DNA of 64,000 bases, from positions 1 to 64,000 of the forward strand of contig DASUUU010000113.1 in assembly GCA_036373915.1 (NCBI GenBank). Reading direction: 5' to 3'. A program made the translations under genes and the position numbers. Of this stretch, positions 7,869 through 15,807 are shown in pieces. The stretch's first letter is position 1. Every line of letters starts with the position of its first letter. A model generated the notes under the pieces. The model searched no databases. It saw nothing but the letters and a program-made list of their open reading frames with translations, and was not told where the DNA came from. This stretch comes from JASLBX01 sp036373915. GTDB lineage: Bacteria; Actinomycetota; Actinomycetes; Jiangellales; Jiangellaceae.

Positions 7869-9134
7869 ATGTTCGCCGTCGCTGTCGCCATCGTGGCGCT
7901 GTCGCTGCTCTACCTTTTCATCATCATCGCCAAGAGCCGGCGCCCGATGCCGGTCCCCAAGACCGGTGCCGACGACCTGCAATACGTCATCGTGGTGCCG
8001 TGCATGGACGAAGAGATCGTGATCGGAAACACACTCCGATCGCTGTGTCAGCTTCCGCCCGACCGGGTCCGCATCATCGTGGTCGACGACGACTCCGACG
8101 ACGCTACCGCCGAAATCGCCAAGAGCTTCGCCCCGCGCGTGGAGCTGTTGCAGCGTCGGCGGCCGCACGCGCGAGTGGGCAAGGGGGATTCGCTCAATCT
8201 GGCGTACCAGCATGTCCTCGCGACGTCAGACCACCCGGCCGACAAGACCGTGATCGGTGTCCTCGATGCGGACGGCCGACTCTATCCAGAGGTGATCGAC
8301 GTCCTCGACCGCCACTTCTCTGAGCCTGACGTCGGAGGACTCCAGCTCGCTGTCTCGATCAACAACCGCAAGGACGGGCTACTGCTGCGGATGCAGGACT
8401 TCGAGTTCATGGGGTTCGCTCCCATCCTGCTGGCCGCGCGTGAGCACTTCGGGTCCGTCGCTCTGGGCGGCAACGGCCAGTTCGCCAGACTGTCCGAACT
8501 GATGCAGTTGGGCCCGGCGCCGTGGAAGAACTGCCTTACCGAGGACCTGGACCTCGGCGTTCGCCTCGCGCTCGGAGGCTCGCGGATCAGGTTCACGCCA
8601 GAAGCCCAGGTCCATCAGCAGGGTCTCGCCGAGATGGGCAAGCTCCTGCGGCAACGAACCCGGTGGGTTCAGGGCCATTTCGAATGCTGGTCTCTGATAC
8701 CGCAGGTGTACCGGTCGAAGATCCCTACCCGGGCGTTCCTCGACTTCCTCTACGTGCTGCTCTCGCCGGGCATCATGGTCTTGTCGTCGATCGTCTTTGC
8801 GGCCGCCCCTGTCTTGCTCGGATGGACGATAGCCAGCGGCGTCTTCTCGGCGCAGGAACCCCGACTGTGGATCTTCCTGGCGGCGATCTACCTGCTGATG
8901 TTCGGCCCACCGATCTTCTACGGCATGGCCTATGCGCGGCACCGCGAGGACGTCTCCAGAGCGCGCGGCTTCGCGCTCGCACATCTGGTACCCCTCTACA
9001 CCTACGTGTGGTACGTGGCGGTCTGGCGCGCGCTGGTCCGGATGCTCCTTCGCCGCAAGTCATGGGCCAAGACGGCTCGGCACGTCGAGACCAGCCCGGC
9101 GGTGGCAGCAGTGCCCGAGGAAGGGGTGTCCTGA
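7869..9134 (+). CDS. Membrane glycosyltransferase family 2 (processive type)
   Basis: A 421-residue enzyme with an N-terminal membrane helix (residues 2-20), a cytoplasmic GT-A domain (about 38-270) and three or four helices at the C-terminus (about 285-400). The processive GT2 signature is complete: VVDDDS at 71-76, LDADG at 132-136, TED at 224-226 and QRTRW at 262-266. This D, DxD, D, QxxRW set is that of cellulose, hyaluronan and poly-GlcNAc synthases, so it probably polymerises a UDP-sugar and extrudes the chain. It is translationally coupled (TGATG) to UDP-GlcNAc 2-epimerase, so UDP-ManNAc or UDP-GlcNAc is the likely donor. RBS AGGAAAGG upstream. Confidence 0.9.
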   Translation: MFAVAVAIVALSLLYLFIIIAKSRRPMPVPKTGADDLQYVIVVPCMDEEIVIGNTLRSLCQLPPDRVRIIVVDDDSDDATAEIAKSFAPRVELLQRRRPHARVGKGDSLNLAYQHVLATSDHPADKTVIGVLDADGRLYPEVIDVLDRHFSEPDVGGLQLAVSINNRKDGLLLRMQDFEFMGFAPILLAAREHFGSVALGGNGQFARLSELMQLGPAPWKNCLTEDLDLGVRLALGGSRIRFTPEAQVHQQGLAEMGKLLRQRTRWVQGHFECWSLIPQVYRSKIPTRAFLDFLYVLLSPGIMVLSSIVFAAAPVLLGWTIASGVFSAQEPRLWIFLAAIYLLMFGPPIFYGMAYARHREDVSRARGFALAHLVPLYTYVWYVAVWRALVRMLLRRKSWAKTARHVETSPAVAAVPEEGVS

Positions 9135-10321
9135 TGAAGCGCGTCATGCTCGTGTTCGGCACCCGACCCGAAGCGATCAAGCTGGCACCAGTGGCGCACG
9201 CGATGGCCACCAGGGCCGAGTTCGACCCGATCATCGTCACGACGGCGCAGCACCGCGAGATGCTCGACCAGGTTCTCGACCTGTTCGGGATCACGCCGGA
9301 CTACGACCTGGCGGTCGGGCGGCCGCGCCAGGACCTTGCTTCGTTGACGGCCCGGACGCTCGAGTCGCTGGCTCCCGTGGTGAAGAACGAAGCGCCGGAC
9401 GCGGTCCTGGTCCAGGGCGACACCACGACGACCGTCGTCGGGGCGCTCGCCGGGTTTCTGACCGGCGTGCCGGTGGTCCACTTGGAGGCGGGCTTGCGGA
9501 CGTCCGACCCACGAAATCCGTTCCCCGAGGAGATGAACCGCCGCCTCACCACGCAGCTCAGCGATCTGCACCTGGCGGCCACACCGCGGGCGCGGGAGAA
9601 TCTGCTGGCCGAAGGCGTCTCCGACGACCGGATCGTCACGACGGGCAATACGGTCATCGATGCATTGCTGTGGGCCGTGGACCAGAAGCGACCGGTGCAA
9701 GATCCCCTGCTGGCCGCGGCCGAGGCCCATTCGGGTCCGGTGGTGCTATGGACCAGCCACCGCCGTGAGTCCTGGGGTGAGCCGATGGCGAGGGTGGCCC
9801 GCGCGGTCGCGAACGTATGCGAGTCTCGGCCGGACCTGCTCGTCGTGCTGCCGGCGCACCGCAACCCGGCCGTCCGCGAAGCACTGCTGCCCGAGCTGGC
9901 CGGCTGTCCGAACGTGCTTGTCGGCGAGCCGGCGGACTACTGGAGCTTCTGCCAGCTCCAGCAGCGAGCCGACGTCGTCTTGACCGACAGCGGAGGAGTT
10001 CAGGAGGAGGCACCCAGCCTCGGCCGGCCGGTTCTCGTGACCCGCGAAACCACCGAGCGGGTGGAAGCTCTCGAAGCCGGGGTCGCCCTGCTGGTCGGGA
10101 CCGAGCCGCTGCGAATCGTGCACACCCTGGACACACTCCTCACCAACCGAGAGGCCTACCAGGAGATGGCTCGCCGCGTGAACCCGTACGGCGACGGGCG
10201 GGCGGCCCAGCGGGTTGTCGCCGCGCTCGACCGCCTGCTCGGTGACGCTCCGCCGGTACAGGAGTTCGCGCCGGACGTGAACGACTCGCAAGGTCGCGAG
10301 CTACGAGCCGTGCCGGGTTAA
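9134..10321 (+). CDS. wecB: UDP-N-acetylglucosamine 2-epimerase (non-hydrolysing)
   Basis: A 395-residue enzyme interconverting UDP-GlcNAc and UDP-ManNAc, of the usual family length (about 370-390). Family motifs are clear: FGTRPEAIKLAP at the N-terminus, VQGDTTT, HLEAGLRT, PEEMNRR, TGNTVIDAL, TSHRRESWG, and TDSGGVQEEAPSLG near the UDP site. The ATG at 9134 overlaps the stop of the glycosyltransferase gene (TGATG), which fixes the start and indicates coupled synthesis. Inference: it supplies UDP-ManNAc for a surface polysaccharide made by the upstream glycosyltransferase. The last 25 or so residues are a non-conserved tail. Confidence 0.93.
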   Translation: MKRVMLVFGTRPEAIKLAPVAHAMATRAEFDPIIVTTAQHREMLDQVLDLFGITPDYDLAVGRPRQDLASLTARTLESLAPVVKNEAPDAVLVQGDTTTTVVGALAGFLTGVPVVHLEAGLRTSDPRNPFPEEMNRRLTTQLSDLHLAATPRARENLLAEGVSDDRIVTTGNTVIDALLWAVDQKRPVQDPLLAAAEAHSGPVVLWTSHRRESWGEPMARVARAVANVCESRPDLLVVLPAHRNPAVREALLPELAGCPNVLVGEPADYWSFCQLQQRADVVLTDSGGVQEEAPSLGRPVLVTRETTERVEALEAGVALLVGTEPLRIVHTLDTLLTNREAYQEMARRVNPYGDGRAAQRVVAALDRLLGDAPPVQEFAPDVNDSQGRELRAVPG

Positions 10322-10345
10322 CCGGCGGTCCGAGTCGGCACAACG

Positions 10346-10381
10346 GCCGGCGGCGCGGTAGGCAGTAGACCGGCCGCCGGC
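10346..10381. terminator. Bidirectional terminator-like hairpin
   Basis: GCCGGCGGC at 10346-10354 pairs with GCCGCCGGC at 10373-10381, extended by an inner CGGT/ACCG. It sits between the convergent wecB and secreted-protein genes. There is no clear T-run, which is common for high-GC actinobacteria. Confidence 0.6.
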
Positions 10382-10416
10382 GTCGTGCCCTTCAGGCTGC
10401 TGTTCGCACCAGCTGA

Positions 10417-10875
10417 CTACTCATTCGCTGGGAACGGGATGACCGGGCACACGAACTGGGCGACAACGCCGACGTCGACCGCGGCGCCCGCCGCGAGCGC
10501 GGCCCCAACTTCGGCCGCTGAGTCGAGCGTTTGGTCGCCGTCCAGATCACCGGCTGCGACCGCGGCGGCGTAGCCGTCAGGGAACGCCAGACCGTGGACC
10601 TGCCACCGGCCACCGTTGTATCCCGGCGAGCCGGGCGCGGCTTCGGCGACGTTGAGCTGCGCGCCACCGAAGTCGTAGATGACATCCCACGCGTGAGCGG
10701 GGGCGTTGGTGCCGGACAGGTCGGTCGGGGTCGCGACGGTTCGGTACGTCTCCCCGTCCACGTAGAAAGCAGGGCCCTGCACACCCGCCGACGCTGGCGC
10801 GGCCAGCGCGAAACCGGCGGCCAAGGCCAGGCCGCCCGCGGCCACCAGGGCGCGACCAGCATGGAGCTTGGACAT
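10417..10875 (-). CDS. Small secreted protein with a calcium-loop-like motif
   Basis: A 152-residue product with a Sec signal peptide (LVAAGGLALAAGFALAAPASA, cleavage near residue 30). The mature protein includes FYVDGETYRTVATPTDLSG, VIYDFGG, YNGGRWQVH and, near 110-120, D-L-D-G-D-Q-T-L-D, which resembles an EF-hand/dockerin calcium loop. The C-terminus has one cysteine (QFVCPVIP). I recognise this pattern as an uncharacterised actinobacterial exported family and do not assign a function. A strong ribosome site AAGGAGG lies 5 bases before the ATG, which fixes the start. It is monocistronic and convergent with wecB. Confidence 0.82.
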   Translation of the reverse strand: MSKLHAGRALVAAGGLALAAGFALAAPASAGVQGPAFYVDGETYRTVATPTDLSGTNAPAHAWDVIYDFGGAQLNVAEAAPGSPGYNGGRWQVHGLAFPDGYAAAVAAGDLDGDQTLDSAAEVGAALAAGAAVDVGVVAQFVCPVIPFPANE

Positions 10876-10985
10876 GGAACCTCCTTAAGGGTCGTGACCG
10901 GCACCCGATGCGCCGGCCCACAACCCAGCGAACACCGGGTGAGCCGCGATCGACCCTTACGAAACGGTGACCCCGGTCCGGGGCG

Positions 10986-11345
10986 CTATTCTCCGCCGGG
11001 CCGGATCTCCTTGATCCAGTATTTGCGGGCCATCGCGTCGACACCGTCCTGGGTCACGGAGCGCAGATGCAGCACGTTTCCGGTGGTTCCTCGGACGCGG
11101 CCGTACTCCTGGAGCTCAAGGGTATGAAAGCGTTCGGGCGGGAAGCCGAGCTCGACGTCCACGGCAAAACGTCCCCGCCCGTCCGGATTGTCCCCGACCC
11201 CGTCGGCCACCTTGTCCAGTGCTGTCACACTGATCCACGCCTGGTAGATCAGGATGAGCAGTAACAGCGCCGCCAGCGTCCGCCCGCCGACGGTGCCGAG
11301 CACCTTACGTAGTATCCAGGTCAGCCGGGATCGCACGAGACTCAT
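10986..11345 (-). CDS. Unknown single-pass membrane protein of the ABC importer operon
   Basis: A 119-residue protein. Residues 1-22 are basic and include L-T-W-I-L-R-K, residues about 23-41 form one membrane helix (TLAALLLLILIYQAWISV), and the remaining 75 residues should lie outside the membrane. Its start overlaps the end of the ABC ATPase gene by 41 bases, so it is the last gene of the NitT/TauT-type operon. I recognise no family. Its fixed position suggests an accessory subunit of the importer, which is inference only. Confidence 0.75.
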   Translation of the reverse strand: MSLVRSRLTWILRKVLGTVGGRTLAALLLLILIYQAWISVTALDKVADGVGDNPDGRGRFAVDVELGFPPERFHTLELQEYGRVRGTTGNVLHLRSVTQDGVDAMARKYWIKEIRPGGE

Positions 11346-12105
11346 CTCCTGCCAACATGTCGGTGATGTAGGTCACCGCTCGGCGGTAGTCAGGACTCTC
11401 CAGCGCGTGTCGCCAGTGCCGCGGACGCTCGAGGGGTACGGTGACGATTTCCTTGACCTGGCTCGGCCGGGTGCTCAGAACGACAACGCGGTCGGCGAGG
11501 AACACGGCCTCCTCGATGTCATGCGTGACGAAGAAGACAGTCGGATGGTTGGCCTCGAAGATGGCCGTCAGGTCATCCTGAAGCTTGCGCCGGGTCTGCG
11601 CATCGACACTGGCGAACGGCTCGTCCATGAGCATGACGGCGGGCTCATTCGCGAGGACTCGGGCAACGCCCAACCGTTGCTGCATCCCACCGGACAGCTC
11701 GTGGGGAAACTTGCGCTCGAACCCTTCGAGTCCGACGAGCTCCAGGTACCGCTGCGCAATAGGTTCCCGCTCGCGGCGAGGCACGCCCCGCATGCGAAGG
11801 CCGAAAACCACATTGCCAAGGACGGTCTTCCACGGGAACAGTGCGAAGCTCTGGAACACCACACCGCGCTCCGGCGACGGCCCGGTCACATCCTTGCCGC
11901 CGACCCGTACAGTTCCACTCGTCTGTTTCTGGAAGCCGGCCACGATGTTGAGAATCGTGGTCTTACCGCAGCCGCTCGGTCCCAGGACCGCCACGAACTC
12001 GCCCTCTTCGATGGTGAAGGAGACGTCCCCGACCGCCGTGACCGTCTCCTCGGTGTAGGCGTCGACGTACTCCATCCGCAGGTGGCTGATCTCCAGCGTG
12101 CTCAA
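11305..12105 (-). CDS. NitT/TauT-type ABC importer ATPase
   Basis: A 266-residue ATPase, typical for SsuB/TauB/NrtD proteins. Walker A GPSGCGKT at 42-49, the Q-loop in VFQSFALFPW, signature LSGGMQQR at 137-144, Walker B VMLMDEP at 157-163 and the switch His195 in VTHDIEEA are all present. The start is a TTG at 12105 overlapping the stop of the second permease (TTGA) and preceded by GGAGGTGG; a longer frame upstream would run into the permease gene. It energises uptake of the substrate delivered by the lipoprotein at 13777-14952. Confidence 0.9.
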   Translation of the reverse strand: MSTLEISHLRMEYVDAYTEETVTAVGDVSFTIEEGEFVAVLGPSGCGKTTILNIVAGFQKQTSGTVRVGGKDVTGPSPERGVVFQSFALFPWKTVLGNVVFGLRMRGVPRREREPIAQRYLELVGLEGFERKFPHELSGGMQQRLGVARVLANEPAVMLMDEPFASVDAQTRRKLQDDLTAIFEANHPTVFFVTHDIEEAVFLADRVVVLSTRPSQVKEIVTVPLERPRHWRHALESPDYRRAVTYITDMLAGDESRAIPADLDTT

Positions 12106-12941
12106 CGACCCACCTCCGCGGTCCGTACCATGCCCCACCTTTCGATGGTGCCTCGTTCGAAGGGCGCGAGGATGAGCGCGTCGAGTGCATACCACAGCAC
12201 GCCGAGCACGATCATCCCGATGAAGACGCCGGTCACCACGCCGGCCCGGCGGGCATCGAACATCATGAATCCGATGCCGCTCGTGCCGACGATGATCTCA
12301 GCGGCTATCAGAGCCCGCCATCCGTAGCCTAAGCCGGTCCGAATGCCCGTGGCGACCGCGGGTAGCGCTCCGGGAACGATGACGTCGGTGAACACGCGGA
12401 GCCGTCCCGCGCCCAGGCTACGCGCCGCCCGGATCAGGTCCCGCGGCACCTCCTCGACACCGGACACGATGCTGATCATCAGTGGGAACACGATCGTGTA
12501 GACGATAACGAATGTGACTGCGGTAAGACTGAACCCGAACCAGACGATCACGATCGGCAGCCAGGCGATGTCGGCGATGGCCTGGAAGAAGAGCAGCAAC
12601 GGCCAGGTCAGTCGGCGTGCCCACCGTGACATCGCCACGATGAACCCCGCCGGTATCCCGATGAGCAGGCCGAACAGCACTCCGGTCCACAGCCGGGTGA
12701 AGGAGTCGGACAGGTAGGCCGGCAGGATGCCCTTGGCGATCAGCTCATCGAACTCGGCGATGACGGTGCGTGGACCGACGAAGAGATCGGCTGGGAACAC
12801 CCCCACCTCCGCTACCACCCACCAGATCAGCACGACGGGGATGAACGGACCGAATGTGCGGACCACTCGACTGGATCCCAGTCGACGCCGCCATGTCCTT
12901 CGGCCGGCCGGTGTGGAACGAACAGGAGCCGTGGCCACCAT
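12102..12941 (-). CDS. ABC importer permease (second)
   Basis: A 279-residue binding-protein-dependent permease of the SsuC/TauC type with about six membrane helices. The EAA loop region is visible around RDLIRAARSLGAGRLRVFTDVIVPGALPAVATGIRTG (shown here only to locate it), followed by GYGWRALIAAEII. The ATG at 12941 is chosen because it overlaps the stop of the first permease as TAATG; a TTG start at 12968 is possible but less likely. It shares the EAA motif and overall layout with the neighbouring permease, so the channel is probably a heterodimer. Confidence 0.88.
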   Translation of the reverse strand: MVATAPVRSTPAGRRTWRRRLGSSRVVRTFGPFIPVVLIWWVVAEVGVFPADLFVGPRTVIAEFDELIAKGILPAYLSDSFTRLWTGVLFGLLIGIPAGFIVAMSRWARRLTWPLLLFFQAIADIAWLPIVIVWFGFSLTAVTFVIVYTIVFPLMISIVSGVEEVPRDLIRAARSLGAGRLRVFTDVIVPGALPAVATGIRTGLGYGWRALIAAEIIVGTSGIGFMMFDARRAGVVTGVFIGMIVLGVLWYALDALILAPFERGTIERWGMVRTAEVGR

Positions 12942-13759
12942 TAGGAGATCACCGCCTTCATCCCCCAACGCTCGACCGTACGGCGCTCGAGTGGAGCGAG
13001 CAGGGCGCGGTCCGTGACCAGCCAGAGCAGCCCGATTGTGATCATGCCGACAATGATGACGTCGGTCCGAAAGAACTTCTGCGCCAGGAATATCGAATAA
13101 CCCAGGCCGGCACTGGTCGCGATGATCTCAGCGGCCACCAGGCCGCGCCAGCCGTAGCCGAGCCCCACCCGCAGCCCGGTGACGATGCTCGGCAGCGCGC
13201 CAGGCAACATCACCTCGACGAACATCCGCGGACGGCTCGTGCCCATACTGCGCGCAGCCTGCAGAAGTTGGGTCGGAATACGTTGTACGCCGAGCATCGC
13301 GTTGTAGGTGAGCGCAAAGAATGTGGCGTTCCACACGATGAATATCACTGCTCGCTCGCCGAAGCCGAGCCACAGGGTCGCCAGTGGAATCCAAGCGATG
13401 CCGGCCAGCGCGACGGAGAACCGCAGCAGTGGCGCGAAGAAGACCGATGCCCACCGGCTCGCACCGAGCAGGATCCCGAACGGCACGGCGGTCACTATGC
13501 CGGCCAGCGCACCCAGGACCACGCGCCGCACGCTGGCACCAACGTGCAAAAGGTACTCTCCCGACGTCCACATCTCGCCCCACGCCCGGACAACGTCGGT
13601 GATCTGCGGGAACGTCCGCGCCTCGACACCAGTCACCTCTACCACGACCACCCAGATGATGGCGAGGGCGACGAAGGGAACGGCAAACCAGAACGCAGCG
13701 CCGAGCCGGCGGGACAGATTACTGCCCCGCCGGCTCGGCCTAGTACTAGACGACGACAA
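12941..13759 (-). CDS. ABC importer permease (first)
   Basis: A 272-residue permease of the NitT/TauT family with an N-terminal basic stretch, about six helices and an EAA-type loop (LLQAARSMGTSRPRM, then LPGALPSIVTGLR). The block GLGYGWRGLVAAEII nearly matches the second permease, which points to gene duplication. It follows the substrate-binding lipoprotein by 17 bases and overlaps the next permease gene. Families with this architecture import sulfonates, nitrate, thiamine precursors or aromatic acids; the substrate here is not determined by sequence. Confidence 0.88.
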   Translation of the reverse strand: MSSSSTRPSRRGSNLSRRLGAAFWFAVPFVALAIIWVVVVEVTGVEARTFPQITDVVRAWGEMWTSGEYLLHVGASVRRVVLGALAGIVTAVPFGILLGASRWASVFFAPLLRFSVALAGIAWIPLATLWLGFGERAVIFIVWNATFFALTYNAMLGVQRIPTQLLQAARSMGTSRPRMFVEVMLPGALPSIVTGLRVGLGYGWRGLVAAEIIATSAGLGYSIFLAQKFFRTDVIIVGMITIGLLWLVTDRALLAPLERRTVERWGMKAVIS

Positions 13760-13776
13760 TGCGTCCTCGGTTCAGA

Positions 13777-14952
13777 TCATTCCGGGCAAGCGGCCTGCGC
13801 CTCACTGCGTTCGAAGACGTAGTCTGGCGTGATCACTGCCGCTTCAGGTATCTCCGGCAGATCCTCGAACAGTTCGGGGTTGTTCTCCATGACGCTCAGG
13901 ATGGGCGCGGGCATGAAATGATCGTTGGGGTCGTACGTCCCCTCGACGACATCCATGTCTGCGAAGAGCTGCAACATCGTGTCCAGCGCCAGGTAGTTGC
14001 AGGCCGAGAACCGCGGGTCGAGCTGGATGATGTTGTACTGCATCGCTTCCTGCGCGACTTCGATCTCGGTGCCTGGAATCCACCGCACTGTCACGTCAGC
14101 GGCCTCGTCGGGATTCATCCGCATCCAGTGGTCGGCCGCTGCGCGCGCGGTCAGCACGGCCTCGACCGTCTCCGGATTGTTCTCGACGTAATCCCTGGTG
14201 GAGACGATGTATCCGATGTAGGCGATGTATCCACCGCCACGGACCACGTCGTAGGCGCCGTCGATGGTCTCACGGATCGTGATCGGCCACGGGTCCCAGA
14301 CGACCGCCGCGTCGATTCCCCCGGTCTCAATGGCGGCGGCCATGTCCGGCGGCGCGGTGTTGACGACCTCGACGTCGTCCGGCGCCAGCCCGGCTTCCTC
14401 GAGGACGCCGAGAAGATACAGCTGGTTGATCGAACCGATGGACACGCCGACCCGCTTGCCCTGGAGGGTGGTCAGGTCATCGGGATCGATTCCCGAGTCC
14501 TGGCTGGCCACCATTGCCATCGTCTCGTCGATGCCGAGCTGGCTAGAGCTTCCCGAGTAGTTGCCGAGGTAGACCAGGTCCATGCCCTGAAGCACGGCAC
14601 CGAAGCTCGGAGTGCCGACCTGTACGAAGTCGACCTCACCGGCGTCCAGCGCGGCGAGCGCGTCGACGCCGGTCGGGAATGGCTGTGCCAGTTCCACGTC
14701 CAGGTTCAGCTCGTCGTAAAAGCCCAGGTCCAGGGCCACGGCGGCGCCCATCTGGTCGACGGCCGAGACATAACCGATCGTCACTTCCGTGAGCTCGGGA
14801 AGCTCAGGGCTCGGCTCCGCCGCACCTTCTGTTTCCTCCGCTTCGGTCGGCTCGGTCTCCGGCGCGTCGTCATCGTCGCCGCCACAGGCCACCAGCACCG
14901 AGAGCGCTGCTCCGCACGCCACTACCACTCGTAACCGCGAAGACAGAGACAC
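13777..14952 (-). CDS. NitT/TauT-type substrate-binding lipoprotein
   Basis: A 391-residue SsuA/THI5-like binding protein. The signal ends S-V-L-V-A-C-G-G, a lipobox, so it is anchored by lipid to the membrane. An acidic linker rich in Glu, Asp and Thr follows. The mature domain contains the family features VTIGYVSAVDQMGAAVALDLGFY, AALDAGEVDFVQVGTPS, and LQGKRVGVSIGS. The start is taken as the GTG at 14952, which has GGAGG 4 bases upstream (slightly close) and gives a normal lipoprotein leader; longer in-frame versions would cross the promoter palindrome. It is the first gene of a five-gene operon divergent from the RraA/kinase/IclR operon. Confidence 0.9.
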   Translation of the reverse strand: MSLSSRLRVVVACGAALSVLVACGGDDDDAPETEPTEAEETEGAAEPSPELPELTEVTIGYVSAVDQMGAAVALDLGFYDELNLDVELAQPFPTGVDALAALDAGEVDFVQVGTPSFGAVLQGMDLVYLGNYSGSSSQLGIDETMAMVASQDSGIDPDDLTTLQGKRVGVSIGSINQLYLLGVLEEAGLAPDDVEVVNTAPPDMAAAIETGGIDAAVVWDPWPITIRETIDGAYDVVRGGGYIAYIGYIVSTRDYVENNPETVEAVLTARAAADHWMRMNPDEAADVTVRWIPGTEIEVAQEAMQYNIIQLDPRFSACNYLALDTMLQLFADMDVVEGTYDPNDHFMPAPILSVMENNPELFEDLPEIPEAAVITPDYVFERSEAQAACPE

Positions 14953-14972
14953 ATCGCCTCCTAGTTTTGGAA

Positions 14973-14991
14973 TATGAAATGATGTTTCATA
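14973..14991. promoter_or_regulatory. Inverted-repeat operator, IclR-type candidate
   Basis: TATGAAA-N5-TTTCATA is a perfect 7+7 inverted repeat with a 5-base centre (TGATG), in an AT-rich patch just upstream of the binding-lipoprotein gene. It resembles the known enterobacterial KdgR (IclR family) site, whose core is TGAAAC/GTTTCA. An IclR regulator and a KDG-kinase-like gene lie 2 kb away in the divergent operon, so this is a plausible operator for that regulator. Not tested. Confidence 0.55.
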
Positions 14992-15120
14992 CTTTTGCAT
15001 TAGACGCATCGACATTAGGGGCGCCAACACTCGCTGTCAACAGTCCGAGCGCGTGTTTTCGATCAGTTCTCCCGATCGTTGTAGTGCTCGCGGCAGGCCC
15101 GGTATTCTGCATCAGAAATC

Positions 15121-15133
15121 GGAACTCCGTTTC
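15121..15133. promoter_or_regulatory. Possible second IclR-type site before the RraA gene
   Basis: GGAAC-TCC-GTTTC is an inverted repeat with one mismatch, 24 bases before the RraA-like ATG. It has the same GAAAC/GTTTC character as the better palindrome at 14973-14991. Weak on its own; the paired position on the other side of the divergent promoter region gives it some support. Confidence 0.3.
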
Positions 15134-15156
15134 AATATTCGACACAAGGATGGCTG

Positions 15157-15804
15157 ATGGAGTACAGCGATAGCGTCATCCAGGGCTTCGTTGCCCTGTC
15201 GACGGCTTCGGTGAGCGATGCGCTCGTGCAGATCGGCAAGCCGGGCACGATGCAATCGGAGATCAAGCCCGTCGTCAAGGGCAAGCTCGTAGGCCCGGCG
15301 GTGACGGTTCTCGAGGAACCTGCACCGGGCGCCGGTGCGCCGACCCACACGATGGAAGCAATCGACACAGCAGCCGCGGGCAGTGTCGTAGTCATCGGGG
15401 TGGGCGAAGCCCGCGAGGTCGCTTTGTGGGGAGGCCTGATGACGGCCGGCGCGGCCGCGCGCGGTGTGGCCGGTGCTGTTCTCGACGGCGCAGCCCGCGA
15501 CGTGGAGGAGATCGAACGCGACTTCGGCCTGCCGATCTATGCGCGTTCCGTCTCGCCGAACACCACGGTCGGCTCGTATCGGACCGTCGCCAACGGGGTG
15601 CCGGTCCGCTGTGGTGGCGTCATGGTCAATCCCGGCGACCTGATCGTCGCCGACCGGGACGGTGTCGTGGTCGTTCCTGCCGACCTGGTCGACGACGTGC
15701 TCGCGCGCGGGCAGGAGATCGAGGCTCGGGAGCAGCAGATGACGGCCCGCATCCGGGCGCTGGGGTCGATCAGCAAGGCGTTCGCCGAGTTCAACCGGAT
15801 CTGA
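15157..15804 (+). CDS. RraA family protein / 4-hydroxy-4-methyl-2-oxoglutarate aldolase-like
   Basis: A 215-residue RraA-fold protein. Members include class II pyruvate aldolases that split 4-hydroxy-2-oxo acids, oxaloacetate decarboxylases, and the RNase E inhibitor RraA. The metal and substrate motif is intact: WGGLMTAGA, then VLDGAARDVEEI (G-x-x-R-D with catalytic Arg and metal-binding Asp), and IVADRDGVVVVP. That makes an active aldolase likelier than a pure RNase regulator. RBS AAGGA lies 6 bases before the ATG. It is the first gene of an operon with a PfkB kinase 3 bases downstream and an IclR regulator. Confidence 0.85.
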   Translation: MEYSDSVIQGFVALSTASVSDALVQIGKPGTMQSEIKPVVKGKLVGPAVTVLEEPAPGAGAPTHTMEAIDTAAAGSVVVIGVGEAREVALWGGLMTAGAAARGVAGAVLDGAARDVEEIERDFGLPIYARSVSPNTTVGSYRTVANGVPVRCGGVMVNPGDLIVADRDGVVVVPADLVDDVLARGQEIEAREQQMTARIRALGSISKAFAEFNRI

Positions 15805-15807
15805 GCA

